The position numbers and the translations under genes were made by a program. Below the pieces are notes generated by a model. That model saw nothing but the letters and a program-made list of their open reading frames with translations, was not told the DNA's origin and did not search any database. A stretch of DNA of 64,000 nt from Mycolicibacter nonchromogenicus (GTDB taxonomy: Bacteria; Actinomycetota; Actinomycetes; Mycobacteriales; Mycobacteriaceae), in contig NZ_LQPI01000063.1 of assembly GCF_002101775.1 (NCBI RefSeq), positions 1 through 64,000 of the forward strand. The letters are read 5' to 3'. Of the stretch, positions 24,914 to 32,917 are shown one piece after another (position 1 is the stretch's first letter; the number at the start of each line of letters is the position of its first letter).

Positions 24914-26206
24914 TCAGCTGGTGACCAGACCGCCCAGCGTGCCGATCAGCCCCAGCACCGGATCGAGCAGGTACTCCTGGACGCCGGTCACGGCGAACAG
25001 CAGTTGGACGGCTTCGCCGATCGGGCCGGCGATCGCGGTGAACGCGGTGAAGGGGTTGAGGTAGTCATTGAGCCAGGAGGCCGCCTGCGCGTAGGGAACG
25101 CCGATCTCCTCGGCCGACCAGGCGCGGGCGTCATCGAAGAGGCCCATCAGCTCGGCGTATCCGGGCAGGTCCAAGCCGAAGAGATTCAGGGCATTGTCGG
25201 CCCCCTGCACGCTTGACTGCGCGAACTGGAGCGCGAAGGTCACCGGGTCCAGCGTCGGGATCAGCTGAGCAGGCGTCGGCTCGCCGAACGGCACGGTCCT
25301 GTCATATCCGGCTTCAACCATCACCCGCAGGGCCGGTTGCACGACGTCGAGCCACGACTCGGGGATTCCCAGGGTCCGCAGCGGGCTCAGCAGCGGCAGC
25401 TGGGCGGTCGGGATGAAATAGAAGGTGGTGTCGCCGGTGACCTGCCTGACGATGTCCGTGGCGCCCAGCACGTACTCGTCGACATACGGGCCGGACATCG
25501 GCTCCGACGGCGGCCACACCAGGCCAACCGGGTCGGGCAACGGCCCACCGCCGTAGCCCCCGTGGGTGTAGATGAATCCCAGCAGCGCGTTGAGATCGGC
25601 CACCAGGTTGATCGGAAACTGCGGAAAGTCCGAATTCGCGTCGTACTGCGCGCTGACATCGAAGGTGTCGATACCGCCGTTGGTCGGCTCGGCTCCGTTG
25701 AAGTCAAAACCGGGCATGCCCGGGATCACCAGTCCCTCGAAGCGCTCCAGAAAGCCACCGTTGGGGCGGTTGCCCGAGCCGAGCAGGAAAAAAGTGACGT
25801 CCGGGGGAACCCGGTCGGACTGCATCAGGTTGATCTTTTCCAGGACCGCGATCTGGGCGCTCTGCGAATACCCCGACACCAGGTAGGGCTGGCCCAGGGG
25901 CTGTTGAGCCATCGCAGCCTGAAGGTTCGCCAGACCGGTGGGAATCGAGGTGCTGGCACCCGATGCGGGATAGGGGACCATCACCGGTTGATAGACGCCG
26001 CCGGTGGCGGGGTCGATGTAGTCGGTGACGATCGCGTCCTGCCAGCGTTGATTGGGGGTCGGCATGAAGGTGCCGCCCATGATCAACGCCGGCAGCGCAT
26101 CCTGCGCGCTGTCGGCCTGGGCGGGTGCCACCGGTGCGGCGAGCAGGAGCGTTGTGGCGCACAGCGTTGCGGGCAGAAATCTTTCGGAAAGTCGGCGTAG
26201 ACCCAC
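24914..26206 (-). CDS. Secreted PE-PPE-domain alpha/beta hydrolase without a PE domain
   Basis: A 430-residue exported protein. The GTG at 26206 has a GGAGAGGGG site and opens a classical Sec signal (VGLRRLSERF, then LCATTLLLAAPVAPAQA). The mature domain matches the PE-PPE serine hydrolase family: start LIMGGTFMPTP, PYPAS loop, and nucleophile elbow SGYSQSAQ with Ser near residue 114; GSGNRPNGG and DPVGLVWPPSEP follow. PE-PPE domains normally sit behind a PE or PPE domain and have esterase activity; here the domain is exported by a signal peptide. The C-terminal 100 residues are helical and hydrophobic. The longer frame to 26536 is rejected because it overlaps udgB. Confidence 0.85.
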   Translation of the reverse strand: MGLRRLSERFLPATLCATTLLLAAPVAPAQADSAQDALPALIMGGTFMPTPNQRWQDAIVTDYIDPATGGVYQPVMVPYPASGASTSIPTGLANLQAAMAQQPLGQPYLVSGYSQSAQIAVLEKINLMQSDRVPPDVTFFLLGSGNRPNGGFLERFEGLVIPGMPGFDFNGAEPTNGGIDTFDVSAQYDANSDFPQFPINLVADLNALLGFIYTHGGYGGGPLPDPVGLVWPPSEPMSGPYVDEYVLGATDIVRQVTGDTTFYFIPTAQLPLLSPLRTLGIPESWLDVVQPALRVMVEAGYDRTVPFGEPTPAQLIPTLDPVTFALQFAQSSVQGADNALNLFGLDLPGYAELMGLFDDARAWSAEEIGVPYAQAASWLNDYLNPFTAFTAIAGPIGEAVQLLFAVTGVQEYLLDPVLGLIGTLGGLVTS

Positions 26207-26243
26207 TGTCAGCCCCTCTCCGGCCCAAAGTCGGTCAACTATG

Positions 26244-26260
26244 TCTGAGAATTTCTCAGA
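26244..26260. promoter_or_regulatory. 17-bp perfect palindrome between the PE-PPE hydrolase and udgB
   Basis: TCTGAGAA and TTCTCAGA are perfectly inverted around a single T. It is centred in the 103-bp divergent promoter region, 38 bp from the hydrolase start and 50 bp from the udgB start, the position expected of an operator. It does not match the mycobacterial LexA, IdeR or CRP consensus that I know. Confidence 0.55.
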
Positions 26261-26309
26261 AAGCAAGGCCCTTTGCTCGCCGGCCGCTGCGGGCATGCAG
26301 AGTGAGATC

Positions 26310-27122
26310 ATGCTCAGACATCCCCGCACCGGTGAGCTGTTCGACTCCCCGGTGCCGCCCGGGGCAGGCTGGCCCGGCGATCCGGCGACCCCGGACACGC
26401 CGCGGGCCGCCGACGCCGCACAGGTGCTGCAACTGGCCGACCAAGTCGCGGCGATAGACGAACTCGACGCGCTGATCAGCGTCTGCCGGGCCTGCCCACG
26501 ACTGGTGGCCTGGCGCGAACAGGTGGCGCTCACCAAGCGGAAGTCCTTCGCCGACCAGCCCTATTGGGGGCGGCCGGTGCCGGGGTGGGGATCGCCGACA
26601 CCGAAGATCGTGATCGTCGGGTTGGCGCCGGCTGCCAACGGCGCCAACCGCACCGGGCGGATGTTCACCGGCGACCGCTCGGGCGACCAGTTGTACGCCG
26701 CGCTGCACCGAGCGGGCCTGGTCAACCAGCCCACCAGCGTCGACGCCGCGGATGGGTTGCATGCCAACGATGTTCGGATCATCGCGCCGGTGCGCTGTGC
26801 GCCACCGGACAACGCGCCGACCACGATCGAGCGCAACACCTGCGCACCCTGGATCGACACCGAATGGCAGCTGATCGCTCCCCACGTACGGGTGATGATT
26901 GCGCTGGGCGGCTTTGCCTGGCAGATCGCGTTGCGGATTGCCGCCGACCTGGTGCCCAAACCCAAACCGAAGTTCGGCCACGGCGCGGTCGCCGAACTCG
27001 GACCGACGCTACGGCTGCTGGGCTGCTATCACCCCAGCCAGCAGAACATGTTCACCGGCCGGCTGACCCCGGCCATGCTGGACGACATCTTCGCGCAGGC
27101 GGTGGGGCTCGCGCGGATCTGA
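26310..27122 (+). CDS. udgB: Uracil-DNA glycosylase, family 5 (UdgB)
   Basis: A 270-residue base-excision repair enzyme that removes uracil and other deaminated bases. Starts considered are ATG 26310 (AGAGTGAG nearby) and ATG 26295; the first is used with moderate confidence. Motif 1 is GLAPAANGANRTGRMFTGD and motif 2 is HPSQQNMFTG. Four Cys residues (two in CRACPRL, one in VRCAPP, one in NTCAPW) match the 4Fe-4S ligands of the family. Position matches Rv1259. Confidence 0.93.
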   Translation: MLRHPRTGELFDSPVPPGAGWPGDPATPDTPRAADAAQVLQLADQVAAIDELDALISVCRACPRLVAWREQVALTKRKSFADQPYWGRPVPGWGSPTPKIVIVGLAPAANGANRTGRMFTGDRSGDQLYAALHRAGLVNQPTSVDAADGLHANDVRIIAPVRCAPPDNAPTTIERNTCAPWIDTEWQLIAPHVRVMIALGGFAWQIALRIAADLVPKPKPKFGHGAVAELGPTLRLLGCYHPSQQNMFTGRLTPAMLDDIFAQAVGLARI

Positions 27123-27167
27123 CACCGCGTCGGGCCGTGTGTCGGCGCGGGGCGTGTGCCGGCCGCG

Positions 27168-27219
27168 AGCCGGAATCTGACGACGCGACACGCCCGCATC
27201 ACGTCGTCAGATTCCGGCT
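27168..27219. repeat. Dispersed 52-bp palindromic element, family 2, copy 2
   Basis: AGCCGGAATCTGACGACG (27168-27185) and CGTCGTCAGATTCCGGCT (27202-27219) are perfect inverted repeats, 18 of 18, around the 16-bp centre CGACACGCCCGCATCA. It sits between udgB and a luciferase-like gene on the same strand. The stem is strong enough to be a transcription end signal, but no T-run follows. Compare the element at 23430. Confidence 0.8.
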
Positions 27220-27299
27220 GGGCGCTCTGGGCCGGCCGGGCGCGCCGGCCGGCCGGGCGCCCGGGAAGGTTCGGCCGCCTGTGCGCGTTGCACACTAAC

Positions 27300-28331
27300 G
27301 TGCGTCTTTCCGTTCTCGACCTCGTCCCGGTCCGCACCGACCAGACCACCGCCGACGCGTTGGCGGCGACGGTGCGACTGGCCCAGACTGCCGACCGCCT
27401 CGGCTTCACCCGGTATTGGGTGGCCGAGCACCACAACATGCCCTCGGTGGGGGCCACCAGCCCGCCGGTTCTGCTCGCCTACCTCGCCGCGCAGACGTCA
27501 CGGGTGCGGCTCGGGTCGGGCGGGGTGATGCTGCCCAACCACGCCCCGCTGGCCGTCGCCGAACAGTTCGCGCTGCTGGAGGCCGCCGCGCCCGGCCGCA
27601 TCGACCTGGGCATCGGGCGGGCGCCCGGATCCGACCCGGTGACCTCGGTGATGCTGCGTTCCGGACGTGGCGAGGAGGACATCGCGAACTTCCCCGACTA
27701 TCTCGACCACGTACGGGCGATGATGAGCAGCCGCGGGGTGCAGGTTCAGCTGCGTGACGGCGACTACCTGCTCAAAGCCACCCCGGCCGCAACCAGTGAG
27801 CCGCGGCTGTGGCTGCTGGGATCGAGCATGTACTCGGCCCGGCTGGCCGCCGCCAAGGGCCTGCCCTACGTGTTCGCCCACCACTTCTCCGGCCAGGGCA
27901 CCGAGGAGGCGCTGGCCTACTACCGGGCGAACTTCACCCCGAGCGATGCGTGTGCTGAGCCGACCACGTTTCTGACCGTCAACGCGTCGGTCGCCGAAAC
28001 CCGCGACGAGGCAACGGCATTGATGCTGCCCAACCTGCAGATGATGGCCCGGCTGCGGACCGGGCGACCGCTGGGCGCGGTGGATCTGGTCGAGGACGCC
28101 CAGACGGCAGTGGTCTCCGACTCCGAACAACGCATCATCGACAGCGGGTTGCGGCGCGCGGTCGTCGGCACACCGGCTGAGGCCGCTGAGCAGCTGACGG
28201 CATTGGCGGAGCAGTTCGGTGTCGACGAGGTGATGATCAACCCGGTCGCCTCGGCGCATCGTGGCACCGACCCGGCCGCCGCTCCCGGCCGCGAACGCAC
28301 CTGCGAGCTGCTCGCCAAAGAGCTGCTGTGA
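27300..28331 (+). CDS. Luciferase-like flavin-dependent oxidoreductase
   Basis: A 343-residue LLM-superfamily enzyme with a TIM-barrel pattern: LSVLDLVPVRTDQT at the start, YWVAEHHNMPSVG (the EHH motif of alkanal-monooxygenase-like members), LGSGGVMLPNHAPLAVAEQF and DLGIGRAPGSDP. It starts at GTG 27300; earlier in-frame codons fall in the repeat-containing spacer. It could use FMN or F420; sequence does not decide. Substrate unknown. It ends 1 bp from the opposing PGRS gene. Confidence 0.88.
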   Translation: MRLSVLDLVPVRTDQTTADALAATVRLAQTADRLGFTRYWVAEHHNMPSVGATSPPVLLAYLAAQTSRVRLGSGGVMLPNHAPLAVAEQFALLEAAAPGRIDLGIGRAPGSDPVTSVMLRSGRGEEDIANFPDYLDHVRAMMSSRGVQVQLRDGDYLLKATPAATSEPRLWLLGSSMYSARLAAAKGLPYVFAHHFSGQGTEEALAYYRANFTPSDACAEPTTFLTVNASVAETRDEATALMLPNLQMMARLRTGRPLGAVDLVEDAQTAVVSDSEQRIIDSGLRRAVVGTPAEAAEQLTALAEQFGVDEVMINPVASAHRGTDPAAAPGRERTCELLAKELL

Positions 28332-28332
28332 G

Positions 28333-31300
28333 TCAGCGGCTGATGATGGTCGCCCCGTAGCCGCTGGGCCGGTAGTCGATGTAGACCGGGTTCACCGAGA
28401 ACGGGTAGTAGCCACTGTTGGCCGCCCCGCCGGAGGTGACGTACGGACCGTTGTTGGTGGTCGTGTAGGAGTACAGCAGGACGCTGCCGTCGGAGTTGTA
28501 CACCGAGATCACCGTGCCGGCCGGCACCTGCGAACCGACCCCGAGCTGCGGCATCAGCGACTGCGGAATGCTGCCGTACATGCCGCCGGAGTCGATCGAG
28601 GTCGTGACGGCCACCGGGGGAGCGCCGTTGATGGAGATCATCGTGTCCACGTAAGGCGATCCGGAGACCGAGGTCTCGGGGTCGAGCGGGTTCGGCCCGA
28701 AAATCACCTGGCCGGTCTGCTCGTCGATGAGCACACCCTGGTTGAGCGCGCCGGGCAGCGCCGAGATGATGGTCGACGTGCCGGCGTAGCCGTTGTTGGG
28801 ACCGATGCCCAGGACGCCGACGATGCCGTATTGGTTGAAGTACTGCGTCATCAGTGCGTTCGACCCGGGGGCGATGACGTTGACTCCGGTGGGGTCGGTG
28901 ACAAGGTCTCCCGAGCAGGCCACCTTGTCGCAGAATCCCACCGTGGTGCTGTAGGTCTGGTAGGCGTAACTGTTGCTGCCCAGTCCGGCGTAGCTGGCGT
29001 TGCCCGACAGCAGCACGTCGCCGAGGCCGCCGGGGTTGCCGACGGCACTGTTCAGAATCGTCAGGCCGGTGGAGCCGGTGTCGATCTGCACCGGCACCGG
29101 TGGACCGCCGTTGATCGAGATGTAGACGATCGGGCTGATGCCGCCGCTTTGCAGGTACAGCGGGATGGTCACGTTGACCGGGCCGTCGGGGCCGCCCCGC
29201 TCGCCGGCGGGCAGACCGCCGGAACCGGCACCGCCGTCACCCCCGGCACCGTTGGCGCCGTTGCTGCCTACCGCTCCGCCGAGGCCGCCGTCACCGCCGT
29301 CGCCGCCGTCACCGCCGCGGGCACCGCCGCCGCCGACCGCCACCGATCCCGCACGCCCGCCGTTACCGCCGTCGCCGGCCGCCCCGCCGTGGACGTTGGT
29401 CCCGGTGAGCGTGCTGTCGCCGCCGTCACCGCCGTCGCCGCCTCGGCCGCCCGCGCCGGCATTGCCGCCGGTGCCCGCCAAGGCGTCCACGCCTCCGGCG
29501 CCGCCCGCGCCGGCGTTGCCACCGGCGCCGCCGTTTCCGCCGTTGCCACCGCTGGAGCCCTGCGCGTAGTAGGTGCCGGTCGCACTGCCGCCGTCGCCGC
29601 CCGCGCCGCCGACACCGCCGTTTCCGCCGGTGCCGCCGTTGAACCCGGTGTCCCCGACGCCGCCGGCCCCGCCCGCTCCAGCGGCGCCGCCCTTTCCACC
29701 GACCCCGCCGATACCGACCGGCGCCCTGTTGATCCCCGGCTGCGCGTAAAACCCGGAGCCGGGCGATCCGCCGTCGCCGGCCGCACCACCATTGCCGCCA
29801 TTGCCACCGGTTCCGCCGGCGCTGTCAACGCCGGCCCCGCCGGTGCCGCCGCCACCACCGGTACCGCCGTTGGCTCCGGCGCCGCCGTTGCCGTTGGTGC
29901 CGAACCTGCCGTGTTCGCCGATGGCGGGGTTGCCGGCGTACGCCGAACCGCCCGCACCGCCGGAGCCGCCGGCGCCACCGTTGCCGCCGTCAAAGCCGGT
30001 GCCGCCGCCGAGTGCACCGGTGTCGCCGAGCCCGCCGTTGCCGCCGACGCCGCCTGCGCCGCCGTCGCCGCCGCTGCCGTATTGCACGTTGTTCGCCACG
30101 TCGAGGGTGGCGATGCCGTTGCCGCCGCCGTTGCCACCGGCACCGCCCGCTCCGCCGGCCCCGCCATTGCCGGTGCCAGGTCCGTGTGCGGTCGTGCTGC
30201 TGCCGCCTGCGCCGCCGGCCCCGCCCTTGCCGCCGTTGCCGCCACTGCCGGGCAGGGTGGCGCTGGGGGGCAGTTGGCTCTGGTCGGAGCCGCGTCCACC
30301 GTTGCCGGCGTTGCCGCCGGCTCCGCCCTTGCCGCCGTTGCCGTCACCGAGCGAGTTGCCGCCGGCTCCGCCCTTGCCGCCGTTCCCGCCGTTACCGGCG
30401 TTGCCGTTGTTGACGACGGGGTTTCCGTTGGCGCCGTTCGCGCCGTTGCCGCCCTTGCCGCCGTCGCCGCCGTTGCCGTGCAGACTGCCGGTTCCGCCGG
30501 CACCGCCGTTGCCGCCGTTGGCGCCCGGGGTGACGGCGTTGAAGCCGTTGCCGCCTGCGCCGCCGTTGCCGGCGCGCGCGGTCGATACTGAGCCGGCTAC
30601 TCCGTCGATGCCCTGGACGGAGCCGATACCGCCGGCCCCGCCGAGGCCCCCGATGCCGACTTGGCCACCGTTGCCTCCCCGGCCCCCGTTCGGGTTGGCG
30701 GCGTTGCCGTCGCCGCCCCTGCCACCGTCGCCGGGGGCACCGCCGTCGCCGCCGTTGCCGCCGTTGCCGCCCACGCCCTGCTGGCCTGCGATGCCGTGCG
30801 CTGAGGCGCCGCCGTCACCGCCGTTGCCGCCGATCCCGCCCTTGCCGCCCTGCATGCCGTTGCCGCCGTTGCCGCCGGAGGCACCCGCGGTGACGGCGTT
30901 GCTCCCGGCCGCGCCGTTGCCGCCGGTCCCGCCGTTGCCGGCGTTGCCGCCGTCGCCGCCCGCCCCTCCGTGGCCGTCGCCGAGGGAAGCGCCGCCGGCG
31001 CCGCCGTTGCCCCCGCGACCGCCGGCCCCGCCGTTACCGCCCTGCATGCCGTCGCCGCCGTCACCGCCGGCTGCGCCCGCGAGGATCGCGTCGATTCCGT
31101 CAAGGCCGGCTCCGCCGGCGCCGCCCGCCCCGCCGCTGCCGCCGGCGCCACCACGGCCGCCGTCGCCGTACTGGGCGAAGCTGGCTCCGCCGGCGCCGCC
31201 GTTTCCGCCCAGCCCGCCGTCGCCCCCGGTGAAGCCTTCCGCCCCGGTCGCACCGGTGGCGCCGGTTCCGCCGATGCCACCCTCGCCGCCGTTGCCGAAC

Positions 31301-31929
31301 AGCCAGGCGATGGCGTCGCCGCCTGCGCCGCCGATGCCCGCGGCCACGTCGTCGAAGCCGATACCGCCGGCGCCGCCGACTCCGCCGTTGCCCATGAACC
31401 AGCCGCCGGCGCCGCCGATGCCGCCGTCAGCGCCGGGGCCGCCGTCACCGCCGGCCCCGCCGTCGCCGAACATTCCGGCCGCCCCGCCGTTGCCGCCCGC
31501 TAAGCCGGCGTCGAGCTGGTCGAAGCCGTCTCCGCCGTCGCCGAACCACAGGCCGCCGGCGCCGCCGTTGGGGTTCTCGAACGTTCCGTCCTGGCCGTTG
31601 CCGATCACATAGGCCCCGACCAGCTGGTTGATGCCGTCGTTGATCTGCTCGCCCAGCGGGCTGGTGATCCAGGCCTGGATCGACGTGTGCAGCGGCTCGT
31701 AGAAGAGCTGGTCAAACCATGCCGCGGAGTCGAACGGGTCGGTCTCCGCGGACACCCCGGCGACCGGGGTGAACAGGTCGATCAGCCAGTCGAAGTCCAG
31801 CTCGTCGGCGCGTGCCGGTCCCGTCGCTGGGGTGAGTCCCACCGCAAGGAACGTGCCGACCGCTGCGCCGGCCCCCGCCAGGCGCCGGCGCGCAGATTTC
31901 GACTTGCGCGGCCCACGCTGGCGACTCAT
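28333..31929 (-). CDS. Secreted PGRS-repeat aspartic protease lacking a PE domain
   Basis: A 1198-residue protein in three parts. Residues 1-42 form a basic, hydrophobic Sec-type signal (KSARRRLAGAGAAVGTFLAV, ending ARA). A short segment (43-110, DFDWLIDLFTPVAG to INQLVGAYVIGNG) leads into about 780 residues of Gly-Gly-X PGRS repeats. The last 290 residues are a pepsin-fold domain: first catalytic loop VQIDTGSTGL (Asp near 950) and second SIDSGGMYGS (Asp near 1113). This matches the protease domain of PecA/PE_PGRS35 (Rv1983), a surface protease of ESX-5 substrates. Unlike those, no PE domain precedes the repeats, so export by ESX-5 is not expected from sequence. Confidence 0.85.
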   Translation of the reverse strand: MSRQRGPRKSKSARRRLAGAGAAVGTFLAVGLTPATGPARADELDFDWLIDLFTPVAGVSAETDPFDSAAWFDQLFYEPLHTSIQAWITSPLGEQINDGINQLVGAYVIGNGQDGTFENPNGGAGGLWFGDGGDGFDQLDAGLAGGNGGAAGMFGDGGAGGDGGPGADGGIGGAGGWFMGNGGVGGAGGIGFDDVAAGIGGAGGDAIAWLFGNGGEGGIGGTGATGATGAEGFTGGDGGLGGNGGAGGASFAQYGDGGRGGAGGSGGAGGAGGAGLDGIDAILAGAAGGDGGDGMQGGNGGAGGRGGNGGAGGASLGDGHGGAGGDGGNAGNGGTGGNGAAGSNAVTAGASGGNGGNGMQGGKGGIGGNGGDGGASAHGIAGQQGVGGNGGNGGDGGAPGDGGRGGDGNAANPNGGRGGNGGQVGIGGLGGAGGIGSVQGIDGVAGSVSTARAGNGGAGGNGFNAVTPGANGGNGGAGGTGSLHGNGGDGGKGGNGANGANGNPVVNNGNAGNGGNGGKGGAGGNSLGDGNGGKGGAGGNAGNGGRGSDQSQLPPSATLPGSGGNGGKGGAGGAGGSSTTAHGPGTGNGGAGGAGGAGGNGGGNGIATLDVANNVQYGSGGDGGAGGVGGNGGLGDTGALGGGTGFDGGNGGAGGSGGAGGSAYAGNPAIGEHGRFGTNGNGGAGANGGTGGGGGTGGAGVDSAGGTGGNGGNGGAAGDGGSPGSGFYAQPGINRAPVGIGGVGGKGGAAGAGGAGGVGDTGFNGGTGGNGGVGGAGGDGGSATGTYYAQGSSGGNGGNGGAGGNAGAGGAGGVDALAGTGGNAGAGGRGGDGGDGGDSTLTGTNVHGGAAGDGGNGGRAGSVAVGGGGARGGDGGDGGDGGLGGAVGSNGANGAGGDGGAGSGGLPAGERGGPDGPVNVTIPLYLQSGGISPIVYISINGGPPVPVQIDTGSTGLTILNSAVGNPGGLGDVLLSGNASYAGLGSNSYAYQTYSTTVGFCDKVACSGDLVTDPTGVNVIAPGSNALMTQYFNQYGIVGVLGIGPNNGYAGTSTIISALPGALNQGVLIDEQTGQVIFGPNPLDPETSVSGSPYVDTMISINGAPPVAVTTSIDSGGMYGSIPQSLMPQLGVGSQVPAGTVISVYNSDGSVLLYSYTTTNNGPYVTSGGAANSGYYPFSVNPVYIDYRPSGYGATIISR
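29190..31590 (-). repeat. PGRS low-complexity coding repeats
   Basis: Read on the minus strand, GGCGGN-type triplets encode runs of Gly-Gly-Ala and Gly-Gly-Asn in near-continuous array within the aspartic protease gene. Units are imperfect, and larger blocks such as GNGGAGG, GGDGG and GGKGG recur. The opposite strand is open as a Pro-rich frame for 606 codons; that is a by-product of the composition. Confidence 0.9.
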
Positions 31930-32000
31930 CGCCCCAAAGTACTAGCTGAGTGATACCTGAGCAAAGCGGAACAGCGGACCACTCGCAGAAATAATTCTCG

Positions 32001-32456
32001 CTAAGTCGAAGGCGCCGGCGTGAGCCTGATGACCGGGATCGGCCGGGTTGTTCGGCGCTGGTAGTTCGCGTAACGATCGGCGTTGTTGGCGTTGACGATT
32101 CGCCACAATCGGGCGTAATCGGGGTCGTCGGGCAACACCGGCTGCGCAGTGGCGCGCAGACGCTTCGGACCGATGTTGATCTCCACGTCCGGGTGGGCCT
32201 TGAGGTTGTGGTACCAGGCGGGGGAGCGCGGCGCGCCGCCCATCGACGCAACGATCAGGTAGGTGCCGTCGTCGCGGGCGTAGGTCAGCGACGAGGTGCG
32301 TGCCTGGCCGGTCTTGGCACCCACGGTGTGCAACAGCAGGCTGGGCGGCAGGCCCGGAAATTTGTGGCCGATCCAACCATTGGTCTGCTGGTAGATCAGG
32401 TTGTGCAGGCCGAGCGCTCGGACGCCCAGCTTTTCGATTGGGGATAGACGGTCCAT
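32001..32456 (-). CDS. Deazaflavin-dependent nitroreductase family protein (Ddn-like, Rv1261c-like)
   Basis: A 151-residue split-beta-barrel protein of the F420-binding Ddn family. Characteristic segments are LLLHTVGAKTGQARTSSLTY, then YLIVASMGGAPRSPAWYHNL and EINIGPKRLRATAQ. Ddn of M. tuberculosis reduces quinones and activates pretomanid with F420H2; this paralogue may be a quinone reductase of that type. The downstream gene on the same strand is unrelated in family. Position matches Rv1261c. Confidence 0.9.
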   Translation of the reverse strand: MDRLSPIEKLGVRALGLHNLIYQQTNGWIGHKFPGLPPSLLLHTVGAKTGQARTSSLTYARDDGTYLIVASMGGAPRSPAWYHNLKAHPDVEINIGPKRLRATAQPVLPDDPDYARLWRIVNANNADRYANYQRRTTRPIPVIRLTPAPST

Positions 32457-32473
32457 GCCCTCGAGTCTGCCCG

Positions 32474-32899
32474 CTAACTGCCGCTGCCGGCCAGCGCCGT
32501 CCGCAGGATGGTCCCGGTGGCCTCGCGGTCCGGATCGCGACGTAACAGCAGCCCTTTGGCGAAAGAAAGCCGGTCGCCGTCGCGACGCGGAACCACGTGC
32601 AGGTGGATGTGGAACACGCTCTGAAATGCTGCCCGGCCGTCGTTGATCACTAGGTTGTTGCCGTTGGCGTGCAGCCCCGAGGCGCGCGCGGCCTGGGCGA
32701 TCCGCTGACCGATGGTGACCATGCCGGCCAGGGTGGCCGCCGGGGTGTCGGTCAGGTCCACCGAGTGCTGTTTGGGTATCACCAGGGTGTGGCCGCGGGT
32801 GAATGGCCGGATGTCGAGAAACGCCAGGTACTCATCGTCTTCGAAAACCCGCACCGCCGGCGCGTCACCGGCGACCACGGCGCAGAACACGCAGGACAT
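32474..32899 (-). CDS. HIT-family hydrolase (Rv1262c-like)
   Basis: A 141-residue histidine-triad nucleotide-binding protein. The start is the ATG of MSCVFCAVVAGD; a GTG three codons earlier (32908) is possible. Motifs: IRPFTRGHTLVIPK and the triad FHIHLHVVPRR. Two N-terminal Cys residues (CVFC) are typical of zinc-binding HIT members. Expected activity is hydrolysis of nucleoside phosphoramidates or dinucleoside polyphosphates. Confidence 0.92.
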   Translation of the reverse strand: MSCVFCAVVAGDAPAVRVFEDDEYLAFLDIRPFTRGHTLVIPKQHSVDLTDTPAATLAGMVTIGQRIAQAARASGLHANGNNLVINDGRAAFQSVFHIHLHVVPRRDGDRLSFAKGLLLRRDPDREATGTILRTALAGSGS

Positions 32900-32917
32900 G
32901 CCCGCCACGGTAATGCG

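Noticed and set aside
24914..26536. 540-codon reading of the PE-PPE hydrolase gene
   Set aside because: The extra N-terminal part overlaps udgB and its promoter; the GTG at 26206 has a ribosome site and opens a signal peptide.
28900..31600. CRISPR-like or satellite array
   Set aside because: The periodicity is the GGX codon repeat of a PGRS protein within one continuous frame, without spacers.
29792..31612. 606-codon proline-rich open frame on the plus strand
   Set aside because: It is the complement of the PGRS repeats; Gly codons on one strand read as Pro/Ala on the other. No start signal or domain is present.
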